Part shown: piece by piece, positions 45,101 to 57,300 of the stretch
How the letters are laid out: each line of letters opens with the position of its first letter
Numbering within the stretch: the first letter of the stretch is position 1
NCBI GenBank assembly: GCA_038025085.1
Contig: CM076148.1
Span: forward strand, 31,974,501-32,038,500
DNA: 64,000 bases
DNA from: Tetragonia tetragonoides
Taxonomy: Eukaryota > Streptophyta > Magnoliopsida > Caryophyllales > Aizoaceae
Direction of reading: 5' to 3'
The notes under the pieces: generated by a model
Databases searched by the model: none
Seen by the model: only the letters and a program-made list of their open reading frames with translations
What the model was told of the DNA's origin: nothing
Translations under genes and position numbers: made by a program

Positions 45101-47160
45101 CTCGAACACTTGGAGATCATGTTCCAGATTCTGAGGGAACATCACCTTTTTGTGAAGCCAGGGAAATGTTCCTTCGCTCAAGAAGAAATCAGCTTCCTTG
45201 GTCACTTTGTGGGAAGGGGAAAAATCTACATGCACCCAAAGAAGATATGCGCCATCAAAGAATGGCAGCCTCCAAGGAACATAACAGAGTTTCATTCATT
45301 CCTAGGTCTTGTTAATTATTGTCGGTGCTTCATTTAAGGGTACTTTGGCATTGTGGCTTTGCTCAAAGACTTACCCAAGAAGAATCAAGTTTAGGAGTGG
45401 TTTGAGGACCTTCAGGGAGCGTTCGAGAGTTTCAAAGTAGTCGTGACAAAGGAACCGGTGTTGTCTCTTTCAGATACCACCAAACCCTTCGAGGTTAAGA
45501 CGGGTGCCTCAAACTTCGCCCTCAGAGGGGTACTATTGCAAGAGGGACACTCGGTCGCCTATGAGAGCAGGAAGTTGAATGGGGCCGAATGGCGGTATGC
45601 AACTCAGGAGAAAGATTTAATGGCTATTGTTCACTGCTTGAGAGTGTGGAGACATTACTTATTGGGGTCAAAGTTCATTGTTCTCAAGGACAACACGGCG
45701 ACAAGTCACTTTCTAACTCAACCAAAACTAACGGGTCAACAAGCTCGGTGGCAAGAACTGCTTGCAGAGTTTAATATGGAGTTCATCTATCGACCCGGAG
45801 TTAGCAACAAGGTCGCGGATGCTCTTAGCCGACGAACTGAGCTAGATGCCCTCATGCTCGTGGGCCACTTGTCAAAAAGTAACGTGGCCACGACGGTTCG
45901 CGACCAGATCAACAAGCATCTAGATTAAGATCCCATGGTCAAGACCATCAAACAACTGGTCCAAGAGGGGAAGAGCAGAAGGTTCTGGATTGAAGAGAAC
46001 CTTATCTTCACTAAGGGGCTAAGGGTCACAAGTTGTTTGTCCCCAAAGCCGGGGGGGCTTTGGAGGAAGCGACTTAGTGAATGTCACGACACCCTCTAGA
46101 CGGGACATCCGGGTTGGCAACGAACGCTGAGTTTATTGAAGCAGGGTTACTATTGGCCACAGATGAAGGATGATGTGATGAGTTATACTCAAAAATGTCT
46201 TGTCTGCCAACAAGACAAAGTGGACTGACAAAGGCCCGGTGGCTTGTTGGTCCCCGTCACAGTTCCTATCCGACCATGAGAGAGTGTGTCCATTGACTTC
46301 ATCAACAGCTTGCCGAAGGTGTGTCCGTTGTCGTCAATTATGGTGATTGTAGACGGGTTCTTCAAGTATGCAACTTTCATTCCCACGCCAAAGGCCAGTG
46401 GAGCAAAGGAGACTACAGTCCTCTTTTTCAGGCACATTATCAAGTACCACGAAACATAGTGAGTGACCGAGACCCTCGCTTCACCAGCATATTTTTGGGG
46501 GAATTGTTCAAGGTCCTCGGCTCGGATCTTAGCATCTGTTCAGCCAACCACCACCAGACAGATGGGCTGATTGAGAGATTTAACTACCTACTCGAAGAAT
46601 ATGTTCGGCACTTTGTGAGTGCCAACCATAAAGAGTGGGCTAGATTCTTGGATGTGGCTTAACTTTGTTTTAATGCACAAAATAGCTCTTCTTCTAACAC
46701 AAGCCCCTTTGAGCTTATGGCGTAACAGCAGCCGCTCCTATCACACATTGTGGCGGAGCCGTACAAAGGCCAAAGAAAGAAGGCCCAATGAGTTCACACA
46801 ACAATGGAAGTAGAATACGGACATTGCTCGACGGTACTTGGAGAAAGCTTTCAAGCACATGAAAAAGTGGGCAAAGCAGAAAACGAGGCCACTTGAGTTC
46901 AAAGTTGGAGACTTGGTGATGGTGAAGATGAATCTGGAACAGATGTGGTTCCTTAGAGGAAGAGACAAGTGACTGGTCCGCAAGTATGAAGGCCCCATCC
47001 TTATCAAAAAAAGGGTATGAAGAGTTCCTTACAAAGTATAGTCTCCAACTTGTATGAAACTTAACCCTATCTTTCATGTGAGTTGCTTGAAGCCCTACCA
47101 TTCAGATCCAGCAGATCCTGCCCGCAACAAGTCCAAACGCGACAACATCAGGACGAAGCC
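42198..47160 (+). pseudogene. gag-pol of the plus-strand gypsy element, multiply broken
   Basis: A start at 42198 (MEELEKIV) begins gag. Gag continues at 42551-42979 (AKLWWRTKYA, FYPENTEFIAW) after an in-frame stop at about 42482. The zinc knuckle is CFLCKGPHRMAEC (about 43108-43146). The protease region (43330-43724) reads VNTGVTHNF where D-T/S-G-A is expected, so the catalytic Asp is Asn. RT runs 44611-45337 with two frame changes near 44850-44930. The YLDD box (VVVYLDDIVVYS) is intact. RNase H is at 45443-45928 (LVGSKFIVLKDN-like part, ALSRRTELDAL). Integrase at 46100-46660 retains KCLVCQQDK, SDRDPRFTS and DGLIERFN but has several stops. The GPY/F-like region near 46900-47100 is broken and I see no chromodomain. 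Confidence 0.82.
43722..44349. mobile_element. hAT-type MITE inside the gypsy element (628 bp)
   Basis: The ends are TAGACTAGGCAAAC and, inverted, TAGACCTGGCAAAG. The 8-bp TSD GTTGGAAG is perfect (43714-43721, 44350-44357). The interior is rich in GGGTTCGG / CGGGTC motifs and has no gene. It interrupts the spacer between protease and RT. Confidence 0.9.
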
Positions 47161-47250
47161 ATCGCCAGCGACAACTTCTGAAGATTGAGTCAGCCACAAC
47201 TGCCCTTTTGTCATTTCGACGAGGGCGTCAACAACTCTATTGGGGAAGAA

Positions 47251-47756
47251 TGTTAGGTTCCACCCACACCACCTTGTATAGTAATGCTTACCTTTACTTT
47301 CATTATACTTGTTACATGTCTCTAAGGCGCTTGCGGCGTGTTGAGCCTTGGACATGTCTGCTTTAAACTTTCTAGTTCTTTACTTATGTTTACTTTGTAG
47401 AGCTGAAGGTTGAGTATGCAAGTTGTGCATCCTTGATGTTTCACCTTTTGGGGGTAAATGTTGAGTATGCGAGTTGTGCATTCTTGACATCTACTCCTAT
47501 CAGATTGAATAAACCATTTAAGACTCTTTATGCGGGAAACAGTGCTCCATATTAATGTATTGATATCAGTGCTTGTTGTTGTTAAACTGTATTGATTGCC
47601 TTCATCATCCAACCCCTCTCACTAACTTCGTCCCTCGCTCACTCTTCCTCTCGTGTCTACGGACACATCATTGACGTTACTTGTGTACGGCTGGCTTGAC
47701 GCTAGGAGACAAGAGCTTGCGTCATGTTCCGCAATAGACAAAGGCGGACTATGACA
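47251..47756 (+). repeat. 3' LTR of the plus-strand gypsy element
   Basis: TGTTAGGTTCCACCC...TATGACA, preceded by the purine tract ATTGGGGAAGAA. It pairs with 41616-42124. Confidence 0.85.
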
Positions 47757-48240
47757 CCCAACAAGGCAGCAACTGATAACGTATCAATTATCATTATCTG
47801 AACCGACCCAACCTAAACCGGGTCAACCCGATAGTCAATACCCGAGTACACCCGTTATCAAAAATTGACCAGAAGCCGGAAACACCCAACTCGAAGCAAT
47901 CTATAACCAAAATGATTTCGAAACAAATCTACTCGAAATCTCAATATATCCAACACCTAATGACATAGTATCTAATTATTGAAATTGTTTAACAAAACAT
48001 ATATGAAATCTTTGTTATAATGAAAATTGTCACATAAAATTGAAATTTTATTATTATTTTGAACTTCATATGCTATGAAACATAAAGTGAACCTGACCTG
48101 ATATAATCCGAAAACCAAACTAACCCCGAACTTGATATAACCAAAACTCAAACTAATCTGATCCGATTTGACCCATAACCCGACATAAGTATAGACTTGA
48201 TCAATCCGAACCAACTCAACCTAACCCCAATACCTTTGAA
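47757..48240. mobile_element. Right part of a hAT-like MITE relic
   Basis: It repeats CCGACCCAACC, CCGGGTCAACCCG and AACCCGACAT-like motifs, the usual interior of non-autonomous hAT MITEs. Its end and TSD are not identifiable. It may continue 41548-41615. Confidence 0.3.
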
Positions 48241-48568
48241 AGGGACACTCGCTATAGTCCCATACCTTTGAAGTGTACGTTGATAGACTAGTTTCGACAA
48301 ACTAATTTAGGTCAGCATGGTTAATCTATTGTCTTGAAGATGTTTATTTCATGGTAGGTGTTAGCACCCTTCCAATTAAACGACAAAAGCACGTCGCACA
48401 TTTTTTTTTTTTTTTTTTTTGCGTGCTTTTAATGTCCATACATGGGGTTTATATCACACTCCCTAACAATTATTAAGTTAGATTTGGGTTCCACGGAGAC
48501 ATGCAAATTGGGCCTAATATTAACAGATCTTGACACGGTAGTCGGGCCACCTTGGACGCTAGGTGATC
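48241..48568. other. Short intergenic stretch before the Mutator-like element
   Basis: It contains a T-homopolymer (about 48402-48420) and no recognisable gene. Confidence 0.4.
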
Positions 48569-48776
48569 AATATTCAAGTGAATTGCTATTTACCGCCAAA
48601 AAATACTCACCACCGCCCTTAGAATTTACGATTTTGCTCTTCACTCTAACTCACTCCTCACCCTCCTCCTTCCTCTCTTCCTCACTTCCTCACTCTCCTC
48701 ACTCCCTTACTTCCTCACCCTTCAATTCACATAATCACGATCACACCGGCAAAACCACCACACCATCACAACGGAA

Positions 48777-48846
48777 ATGTCAGGGGCTAGCGGCAGCGGC
48801 AGAGGCGGCGACGAAGATGGCAGCGGCGAGCATCGCGGCGGGGGGG
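48777..48846 (+). CDS. Possible first exon of the plant-mobile-domain gene
   Basis: ATG at 48777 opens a Ser/Gly-rich frame (MSGASGSGRGGDEDGSGEHR) that reaches GGGGG|GTATGC, a candidate splice donor. A CT-rich leader precedes it. The mirror position at the other end of the element (52523-52564) has a similar small exon, which supports the idea. No link to the downstream exons can be shown. Confidence 0.3.
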
Positions 48847-49026
48847 TATGCATTCGATACGTTTTTGCTTTTTTTACTATAATTTGCTTTGATTTTTACG
48901 AATTGTGTTGATATAGGAGTGTTTTTATTCAAGGTTTATAGACAATTGAATTGAATTTGTGTTGTTTGAAGTTGTGTTGATTGATTTGTGAAGTTCGCTG
49001 GTCGTTTTTTTTTTCCAGTTCGTAGT

Positions 49027-49250
49027 ATCGGGCGTCTGCAATTTCCGCCTGACCCATGGGTTAGGCGTCTGCAAATTCCGCCTGATCCATGGGTGAGACG
49101 GAATCTGCAGACGCCTGATATATGGGTCAGGCGAAAACTACTGACGCCTCACCCATAAATCAGGAGAAAAGGGTTTTCGCCTACCCCATGGATCAGGCGG
49201 AAGGGGTTTCCGCCTGACTTTTGGGTCAGGCGGAATATGCAGACGCCTTA
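49027..49250. repeat. 33-bp tandem palindromic repeats, left end of the MULE
   Basis: About 6.5 units of exactly 33 bp. Each holds a palindromic half (GCCTGACCCATGGGTCAGGC type) and a 13-bp half (GTCTGCAAATTCC) that is inverted in some units. The array starts 450 bp inside the left end and matches the array at 52313-52505. On the minus strand several units read as an 11-residue repeat (RRKPLPPDPWG). Confidence 0.88.
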
Positions 49251-49299
49251 CCCTTTTTTTTTTTTTTTTTTTTTTCTCAATGCATTCGTTGTAATTATT

Positions 49300-49800
<501 letters not shown>

Positions 49801-49825
49801 TATTAGTTTTATTATTATTAATTGA

Positions 49826-50587
49826 TTTTCGACTGCACTCCTTACGTAGACGCATAGATCAGCTGCGAGCATCAGAGGTACATCATGCTTTTACCGGATT
49901 TCATGCTTTATTTTGTTTGCTACGTTTTCACTTCAACATCAATAATTCATTGGTTTTACGTAGGTGGTATGGCTGCCGTACGGTACTGACCCGGTTACTT
50001 CAGTACCGAGGACTGTCTTTATTGGCTGGCTACGGTATCGGGAGATTATCGAGCCGTACATGCCTGGTCGTTGTTTACGACAGATCGGGTACGTACAGAG
50101 CATCCCCTTCCCGATCACCAGGCCAGAGAGGGCGATCAGGTCGTGGACCAGTCGTTCGTATAGGGTTGATTACCCCGTACGAGTGTCATCTGATGCCTGG
50201 CACATGTTCCCGGGAGGGTACATGCTTGTTCTTCATGGGTTTCAGGCATCCACGTCAGATCCCACTGCATGTACGGATGACTACCTCGAGTGGTACTACC
50301 GTCACTCGCACCCTCTGCTGACAGCTGACAATGTAGCACCTGGATCGGTGATTCCTCCCCGATCCAACAGCGATTATGTAAGTGGTTAACTAATTCCTAT
50401 TCGTGTTTACATTTTGCTATACGTATTACACATCTCTGAACTCACACTCATTGCTTCTTTTTTGCAGTGGGTGAATCGTCTAGCCATCACAGCTCAGTCT
50501 TGGATTAGTTTGGTACCTCCTGATCAGGCGGCAGGTCCTCAGTCGGAGATGGAGGATTTTATGAGGGACTGGCGGGCTGCCAAATGA
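49826..50587 (+). pseudogene. Plant mobile domain (PMD) gene, C-terminal three exons
   Basis: Exons: 49826-49877 (partial; LHSLRRRIDQLRASE), 49964-50377 and 50468-50587. Introns 49878-49963 and 50378-50467 are GT..AG, and the frame is kept across both junctions. Exon 2 reads VWLPYGTDPV, then GWLRYREIIEPYMPGR, then CLRQIGYVQSIPF, the pattern of the plant mobile domain (aminotransferase-like, MAIN/MAIL-related). It ends DWRAAK and TGA. PMD proteins occur in host genes linked to silencing and meristem upkeep and as passengers in Mutator elements. The N-terminus is replaced by ATT repeats, so I call it a fragment, though its surviving exons are undamaged. Confidence 0.68.
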
Positions 50588-50591
50588 TTTA

Positions 50592-50771
50592 CTCCCTCCG
50601 TCCCACCTTTACTTGGGCACATTGAAATGGCACGGAGATTAAGAAAAGTTAACTTTGGCATCCATTTCCCAAATATGCCCTTACCCTTCCCTTCTCATTC
50701 TCTCTCCTCCCTTTACCCAACCAGCCATCAACACCACCATAACCACCCCACCAGCCACCAATACCACCATA

Positions 50772-50831
<60 letters not shown>

Positions 50832-51669
50832 GACACTTTATTTTCTCACCACCAGCCACGCACAACCCACCACCATCTCCCACCTTCAATCATCACTAAT
50901 TCCAACTGTCACCCATCACCACCACCACAATCGACAACCCACCTCCAACCATCACCAGCACCACCACGACCCATCAGCCACCACCAAGAACCCCCATCAT
51001 ATTCCACCATATCCACCGAAACCCACCCCCAACAACCCCACCACCGAAACCCACCCCACCACCGAAACCCACCCCCAACAACCCCACCACCAAAACCCAC
51101 CTCACTGCCACCATGAAGCCCACCCCACAACCCCACCACCGAAACCCACCCAACCACCGAAAAACAACCTGACCACCAAAACCCAGCAACACCACCACCA
51201 CAAAGCCCACCCCAACACGAAAACCACGGATCTACCCACAAACCCAACCACCACCTCCGATCTTGCTCCATTTCTCAAGGCTTAAGCCAATAAATCTAAC
51301 ACGTGAGAGAGGAGAGAGAGGGAACCCGAGAGGAGAGAAAGGGAACCCGAGAAGAGAGAGAAAAAGAGACAACCTGAGAGGAGAGAGAGAGAATCCGAGA
51401 CTTTGCTTCAGATTTTACTGGCCACCGGGGTCATTTTCCGGCCACCGGGGTCGTTTTCCGGCCACCGTCATAACTTGCCGGCCACTGGACACCACTTAGG
51501 AGAGAGAAATTGAGGGGGAAGGGGAAATGCCCAATTGACAAAATAAAAAGGAGAATGAAGGGTAATTGAGTATTTTTGCCCATAAAATCTTTCCATTTTA
51601 GGTAATGCCCAAGTAAAAGAGGGACTGACCAAAAAGGAAAGTGCCCAAGTAAAGAGGGGACGGAGGGAG
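50592..51669. mobile_element. Large Stowaway-like MITE (1078 bp) inside the MULE
   Basis: The ends CTCCCTCCGTCCCACC and, inverted, CTCCCTCCGTCCCCTC continue into ACTTGGGCA-type sequence on both sides. The TSD is TA (50590-50591, 51670-51671). It starts 5 bp after the PMD stop codon. The interior has (CT)n at about 50769-50828 and a long CCACC/ACCCA low-complexity block, and encodes no transposase. Confidence 0.82.
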
Positions 51670-51840
51670 TATTACATTGTTTATGTTTTATACATTATGT
51701 TTGTATGACAGTTGATATTATTATTATTCATTATGTTATTTTTTATGCAATATTGGTGATGATATTGTCATTTGAATTTATTATTATTTTAGACACTACA
51801 AATGACACTATTAATAATCGCTGCTTATGAAAAACAAAAA

Positions 51841-52310
51841 TTACATTAATAATCGGTCCATTAATAAACACGGTTCAAAAATTACATCAAACCCGCTAAA
51901 CACGTGAGTTACCTCATTAGTATCTGGGTCGGCTCTTGTCCAATGTACGTAGTTATTATCCACAGCTAAATGATGAAACTGACCAATGACATCTCTATCT
52001 TCAAAATCAAGTTTCCTGATACGATCTCTGTAGTTGTAAACATGCCGTCTAGTTGCCATGTCCTCAGGAAATTTTTCCTGATTGGAGGCCAAGATAGCAC
52101 ATGGCTTTGATTGAGCCGAAGTCATGTCACGAACGATCTTTTTTGACCCAGGACTAAGACCACTCAACTGACGATATCCCTTAGGGAACATGAGAAAGCC
52201 ATGGTTGTGCGTACCCCTGATCCTAGGCAATGTGACAATCACCCAACTACTACACCCATACACGCGTTCAGCCCTTAACTGGAACGTACATTTGCAGGCC
52301 ATAGACAAGT
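51841..52310 (-). pseudogene. MULE (MURA-type) transposase, N-terminal remnant
   Basis: The minus strand reads LSMACKCTFQLRAERV, then WVIVTLPRIRGTHNHGFL, then SGLSPGSKKIVRDMTSAQSK, then YNYRDRIRK and VHWTRADPDTNEVTHVF. This is the FAR1/MuDR DNA-binding and linker part of MULE transposases. It ends in LLMDRLLM and a stop just where the catalytic DDE domain would begin, so the enzyme is inactive. Upstream codons to 52368 come from the 33-bp array. The missing C-terminal part may have been lost when the Stowaway-like element inserted or by later deletion. Confidence 0.75.
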
Positions 52311-52312
52311 TG

Positions 52313-52505
52313 TCTGCAATTCCCGCCTGATCCATGGAACAGGCGTCTGAAATTTCCGTCCAGATCATGGATCAGACGTCTGAGATTCTCGCCTGATCCA
52401 TGGATCAGGCGTCTGAGATTTCCGCCTGTTCCATGGATCAGGAGGATATCTCAGACGCCTGAACCATGGGTCGGGCGGAAATTACAGACGCCCGACCCAA
52501 TTTCT
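52313..52505. repeat. 33-bp tandem palindromic repeats, right end of the MULE
   Basis: About 6 units of 33 bp with the same two-part layout as 49027-49250. A perfect 22-bp palindrome with core CCTGATCCATGGATCAGG lies at 52390-52411. The array begins about 260 bp inside the right end. The 13-bp half is again inverted in the outermost units (TCTCAGACGCC). Confidence 0.88.
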
Positions 52506-52522
52506 GCGAAAAAAAAAATTAC

Positions 52523-52564
52523 CTCGGACGGCGTCGACGGCACTTCTTGGTCGCCGGAAGACAT
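52523..52564 (-). CDS. Possible first exon of the MULE transposase
   Basis: ATG (minus, 52564-52562) opens MSSGDQEVPSTPSE and reaches a GAG|GTAATT donor at 52523/52522. A CT-rich leader with AT-rich sequence lies upstream, as on the left side of the element. The 33-bp array would lie in the intron or the next exon. Confidence 0.3.
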
Positions 52565-52777
52565 TTGCGGTCGTTCCTTGCTTGCCGGTGAGAGAATGTT
52601 GGTGAATGTGGGTGGGTGTGGTAGAGAGGGAGAATTGGTGTGGGAGAGTTAGAGAGGGAGAGGGAGAGTGGGAGAAAGGGAGGAAGAAGGGTGAAAATGT
52701 GAGCGGGGGCAATATTGTAATTTCCAAGGGCGGTGATAAGTAATTTTACGACGGTAAATAGTAACACCCATATTCAA

Positions 52778-53526
52778 TTGTGTGGATCCTTTAGTAGATT
52801 GCCCTCAATAGAGAGGGGAAATTTCTATTTAAGGAAAGTTAATTTCGTTTACTTTTTACTGTATTTCCTTTCTTCATTTTTGTCTAACAATGTGGACCAT
52901 GTCACTTGGTATCCCCTACCTCCTGCCCACGTCAATATCCCTCTCTTCAAATAATTGTCCTCTCAAACGTCATGTTTTTCACTACCAATTGGTCCAATTA
53001 GAAATATCGGCCCTCATCCCATTCACATTGGACCTATGTTGTACATGGTTGTTGGAAGAATCTTTTTGTGTGATCGTATTACGTCCTCCATTCATTTGGG
53101 GAATTGAAATGGGGCCCTAAGATTAACAATTTAGGCTCTAATACCATAGTAAACTTCTAATGTGCATGGATAAGAGCCATGGAGAAGACGAGCTAAATCT
53201 CCACTAAGGTCTATCCTAAAACAATGGGTTATGGGTGAAGTAAACCACATTACTGGAATATTGGATTTTCAGCATTTATTTCTTTAATCTGCCACTCTAA
53301 TCCTCATCATACATTAACAAGATATCTAATGAATGAGTGATCCATCCTTTCTACATGTAAGTATATGTTGTGTGTCAGTTGTGTGTAAGTCGTGTGTACT
53401 CGACCGTCCCTAACAAATTAATTCGGTCTGTAGCTTCTTCTTTTGCCACGAAGCACACCTCGATCAAAGTCGCTCCCTTGTATATATACTAGTGGCACTC
53501 TCGCAGCTAAAAGATAAGAGCGCACT
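52778..53526. other. Region between the MULE and the Tork element
   Basis: No gene. 52885-53080 is a diverged direct copy of 59205-59385 (TGTCACT..AxATCCCCT, CCAATTxxAAATAT, GCCCTCxTCCCATT). At 53130-53142 the minus strand reads TGGTATTAGAGCC, like a primer site. That suggests an old TRIM-like element into which the Tork element inserted. Confidence 0.4.
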
Positions 53527-53531
53527 ATACG

Positions 53532-54327
53532 TGTTGGGGAAAGCACACAAATACGCAAGCGGAAGCAACAAAGACTTTTTCCCCGGTTGTGATGCAAAGA
53601 TGAGCAATAACCAATTCAAGCAACCAAACAATATTGAACAAAAATGACAGCAGCAAATGGAACTATAAATCAGCCCAAAAAACAGTAAATAAACAAGGAG
53701 ACGCAAGGATTTACGTGGAAACCCCGATGTGGGGAAAAAACCATGGGACCGTTAACAAATGGTACCAAAACCTCCACTAATCAACAAATTAACAAGTGGG
53801 TACAACAATAGTTCTTCCCTAGATCAACTAGAGGTATTCACAATCATCAAGGATCAACCTTGGCACAACAAGTCTCCCAAATCATCACCCAAAAGAGTGA
53901 AAATACAATTTCGTATAAAATAAGAGCTGAATTTAAAAAACTGACTTAGAGAGTTCCAAATGAAATTATGACCGTTGGATTTGAAGAGGGGGATATCAGG
54001 AACAACGTGCTAAAATCTCGCAACGATCGGAGTTCGTTTGGTTGTCGATCGGGGCGGATTTCTAGGCTGCCAGCACCAAAATTCGTGGGTGGCTCCTCTT
54101 CTCTCTCTCCTCTTCACTTCTAGACTTTTCTCCTGATTTTGTGAGTGTCTAGGCTTTCTCTCTCTTGCGCTCAGCCCTTCTAATCTTTTGGCTTATAAGG
54201 GAAGCCACTTGGGAATGAATATACGAAAATGCCCTTCACTTAAACATCATATGGATAACCCATATGGTAAGCAAATATAACCCAGATTAATTGGGCTCTT
54301 CCTCCATGTAGGAGGGATACTCCAACA
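53532..54327 (-). repeat. 3' LTR of the Tork-type element
   Basis: 796 bp. The minus strand shows the polypurine tract AGTGAGGGGGAGATT (54328-54342) immediately before TGTTGGAG, the LTR start. Confidence 0.93.
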
Positions 54328-54343
54328 AATCTCCCCCTCACTC

Positions 54344-57300
54344 CTACATGGGGGGCTCAACCAAGCCCGCAATCTTTCTACAAACAAGAAGTTTCTCCTT
54401 AGGCAAAGCCTTCGTCAACATGTCCGATCCGTTGAGATCGGTGTGAATCTTCACAAGCTCAAATGACTTGTCTTCTACCGCTTCTCGAATCCAATGATAC
54501 CTCCTCCGTATGTGTTTGGTTCGGGAATGGTAGGCTGCATTCTTGGCAAGGTGGATGGCACTTTGACTATCACAATAAAGAGGGTACTTGTCTTGTTTCA
54601 AACCCAACTCCTCTAGAAAATCTCTCATCCAAATAAACTCCTTGCCAGCTTCAACCGCTGCCATATACTCAGATTCTGTGGTAGACAGAGCAACACACTT
54701 TTGCAATTTTGATTGCCATGAAACAGCTCCCCCTGCAAATGTCATCAAGTATCCGGAGGTAGACTTACTAGCATCAATATCACCCGACAAATCAGCATCT
54801 GTGTAGCTATCTAACACAGGTTGTCCGTGACCAAAGCATAAACACACTCTAAAAGTACCTCTGAGATACCGCATGATCCACTTTACTGCTGCCCAATGCT
54901 CCTTACCAGGATTAGACATGAACCTGCTAACAACCCCAATGGCATGTGCAATGTCTGGCCTAGTGCATACCATGGCATACATCAAACTCCCCACGACTGA
55001 TGCATATGGCACCGTCATCATCTCTTTCTTGTCATTCTCACTTGTAGGACACTGGCTGGAGCTTAGCTTCATGTGACCTGCAAGTGGCGAGCTCACGGGG
55101 TTAGCTTTGTCCATCTTGAACCTCTCTAGCAGCTTCTGGATGTAACTCTCTTGTGATACCCATATCTTCTTGTTCTTCCTATCACGAGAGATACGCATGC
55201 CCAAAATTTGCTTTGCAGGGCCATGGTCCTTCATTGCAAAGGACTTGCTCAAGGCACTCTTCAGGTTGGCAATCTTCTCCTTATCCTGTCCAACAATCAA
55301 CATGTCATCCACATAAAGCAAGAGAATGAGAAAATCACTTCCGGCGTAATGCTTCACAAACACACATGAATCTGCATGTGTCTTGTGGGAACTGTGGTCT
55401 TTCATGAAAGACTCAAACTTCTTGTACCATTGTCGAGGTGCTTGTTTCAAGCCATATAAACTCTTTTCCAAACGGCATACAAGCTTCTCACTTCCCTTCT
55501 CTTGAAAACCTTCTGGTTGCTCCATGTAAATTTCCTCCTCTAAGTCACCATGGAGGAAAGCAGTCTTCACATCAAGTTGTTCCACCTCCAAGTCCATGCT
55601 AGCAGCTAAGCCAAGAACAACTCTAACATAAGACATCTTCACAGCTGGAGAAAAAATCTCTTCAAAGTCTATGCCTTTCCTTAGACCTAAGCCTTTCACC
55701 ACCAAACGTGCCTTGTACCTAGGTGGTGAACCATCTTCTCCAGTTTTCAATCTGTACACCCATTTGTTCTTGAGTGCTCTCTTGCCCTTAGGCAACTCCA
55801 CTAAGTCATAGGTGTGGTTCTCATGCAAGGATTTCATCTCATCTTGCATGGCATTATACCACTCCTTGCAGCGCTCATGTGACATAGCCTCCTCGTAGCT
55901 TTCAGGTTCTCCCCCGTCGGTCATCAACACAAACTCATCTGCTGGATATTTAGAGGTAGGCTGTCTCTCTCTGGTGGATCTCCTCAACTGTGGTTCTGGT
56001 TGTACATGGGGTTCTTCTTCATGTGTATGATCTGGTGGTGGCTGAACATCATCACCATCATCACTGTTATGATCATCATTGCCATCTTCCTGCTATTCTC
56101 CCCCTTGAACTCTAGGAGTTACTTGAGGAAATATTGGATCTGTGTTGGCGTTGTCACTAGGAGAAGGCTCTGGTTGTTTCCTCTTCTCACAATCTGCAAA
56201 GGTTTTTTCTTCAAAGAACACTACATGTCTGCTTCTAATCACTTTCCTGCTAACTGGATTCCACAATCTGTACCCAAACTCATCCTCTGAGTACCCTAGG
56301 AAGATGCATGGCTTTGTCTTGCTATCAAGCTTGGACCTCTCATCTCTGGGAATATGAACATATGCAAGGCACCCAAAGACTCTCAGGTGGCTGAATGATA
56401 CCTCTTTACCAGTCCATACTCTCTGCGGAACATCTCCATTAAGAGGAACTGAAGGTGACCGGTTGATGAGGTACACTGCTGTAAACATTGCCTCGGCCCA
56501 AAAAATCCTAGGCAGCTTCGCATGAGAGAGCATACATCGAATTCTTTCTTCAATTGTTCTGTTCATTCTCTCTGCAAGTTCATTCAGCTGAGGTGTCTTG
56601 GAAACTGTCTTCTCAAGCCTGATGCCCTGTACTTTGCAATACTCTTCAAATGGACCCCTGTACTCTCCACCATTGTCAGCTCTAACACACTTGAGCTTTC
56701 GGCCTGTTTCTCTCTCAACTCTGGCCTGGAACTGCTTGAAAAACTGTAGTACTTGGTCTTTGGTTTTCAACACAAAAGTCGACAGTTTTCTAGAATAATC
56801 ATCAATAAAAGTAACAAAATAAAGTGCACCGCTATGTGACTTAGTATCCATGGAACATAAATCAGTGTGAACAAGATCTAATGCATGTTTTCTTCTAGAT
56901 GGGAGACGAGTATGAAATGCTGCCCTATGTTGTTTTCTAGCTAAACAATCAACACAGGGTTTTAAGGACATACCTTGAACATCAGGAAGGAGTTGCTTCT
57001 TAGCAAGCATTTGCATACCTCTTTCACTCATGTGACTAAGTCTCTTGTGCCATAACTCGCTGGAGGAATCATCAACTGCGTGTACTTCTCATTTGCACAA
57101 CTTAGCTTGCATCACATACAAGGATCTCTGCTTGCTCCCACGAGCCACAATCAAACTTCCTTTGATAAGCTTGCACTTTCCACCACCAAAGTTGCTGGAG
57201 TAACCAGCATCATCGAGCAACCCAGGAGATATCAAATTCAGCCGAATGTCTGGAACATGTCGGACATCTCTCAACACCAAACTGCAACCTGTGGATGTCC

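Larger units (their letters stand above)
41616..47756 (+). mobile_element. Ty3/gypsy chromovirus-like element, decayed
   Basis: LTRs are 41616-42124 (509 bp) and 47251-47756 (506 bp). They start (T)GTTAGGTTCCAC, the left with CG for TG, and end GCGGAC(C/T)(G/A)TGACA. The primer site and a terminal ATTGGGGAAGAA purine tract fit plus orientation. Gag, protease, RT, RNase H and integrase follow in gypsy order. RT wording such as [18 protein letters not shown] points to the Reina/Galadriel side of the chromoviruses. No TSD is visible (TCTAG against CCCAA). A hAT MITE sits between protease and RT. Confidence 0.85.

Noticed and set aside
50655..51116. Pro/Thr/His-rich frame of 153 residues
   Set aside because: Low-complexity CCACC and CT repeats inside the Stowaway-like MITE.
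53130..53142. TGGTATTAGAGCC (minus) as a primer site of a full LTR element
   Set aside because: No TG-start LTR or LTR pair could be placed beside it; kept only as a hint in a finding.
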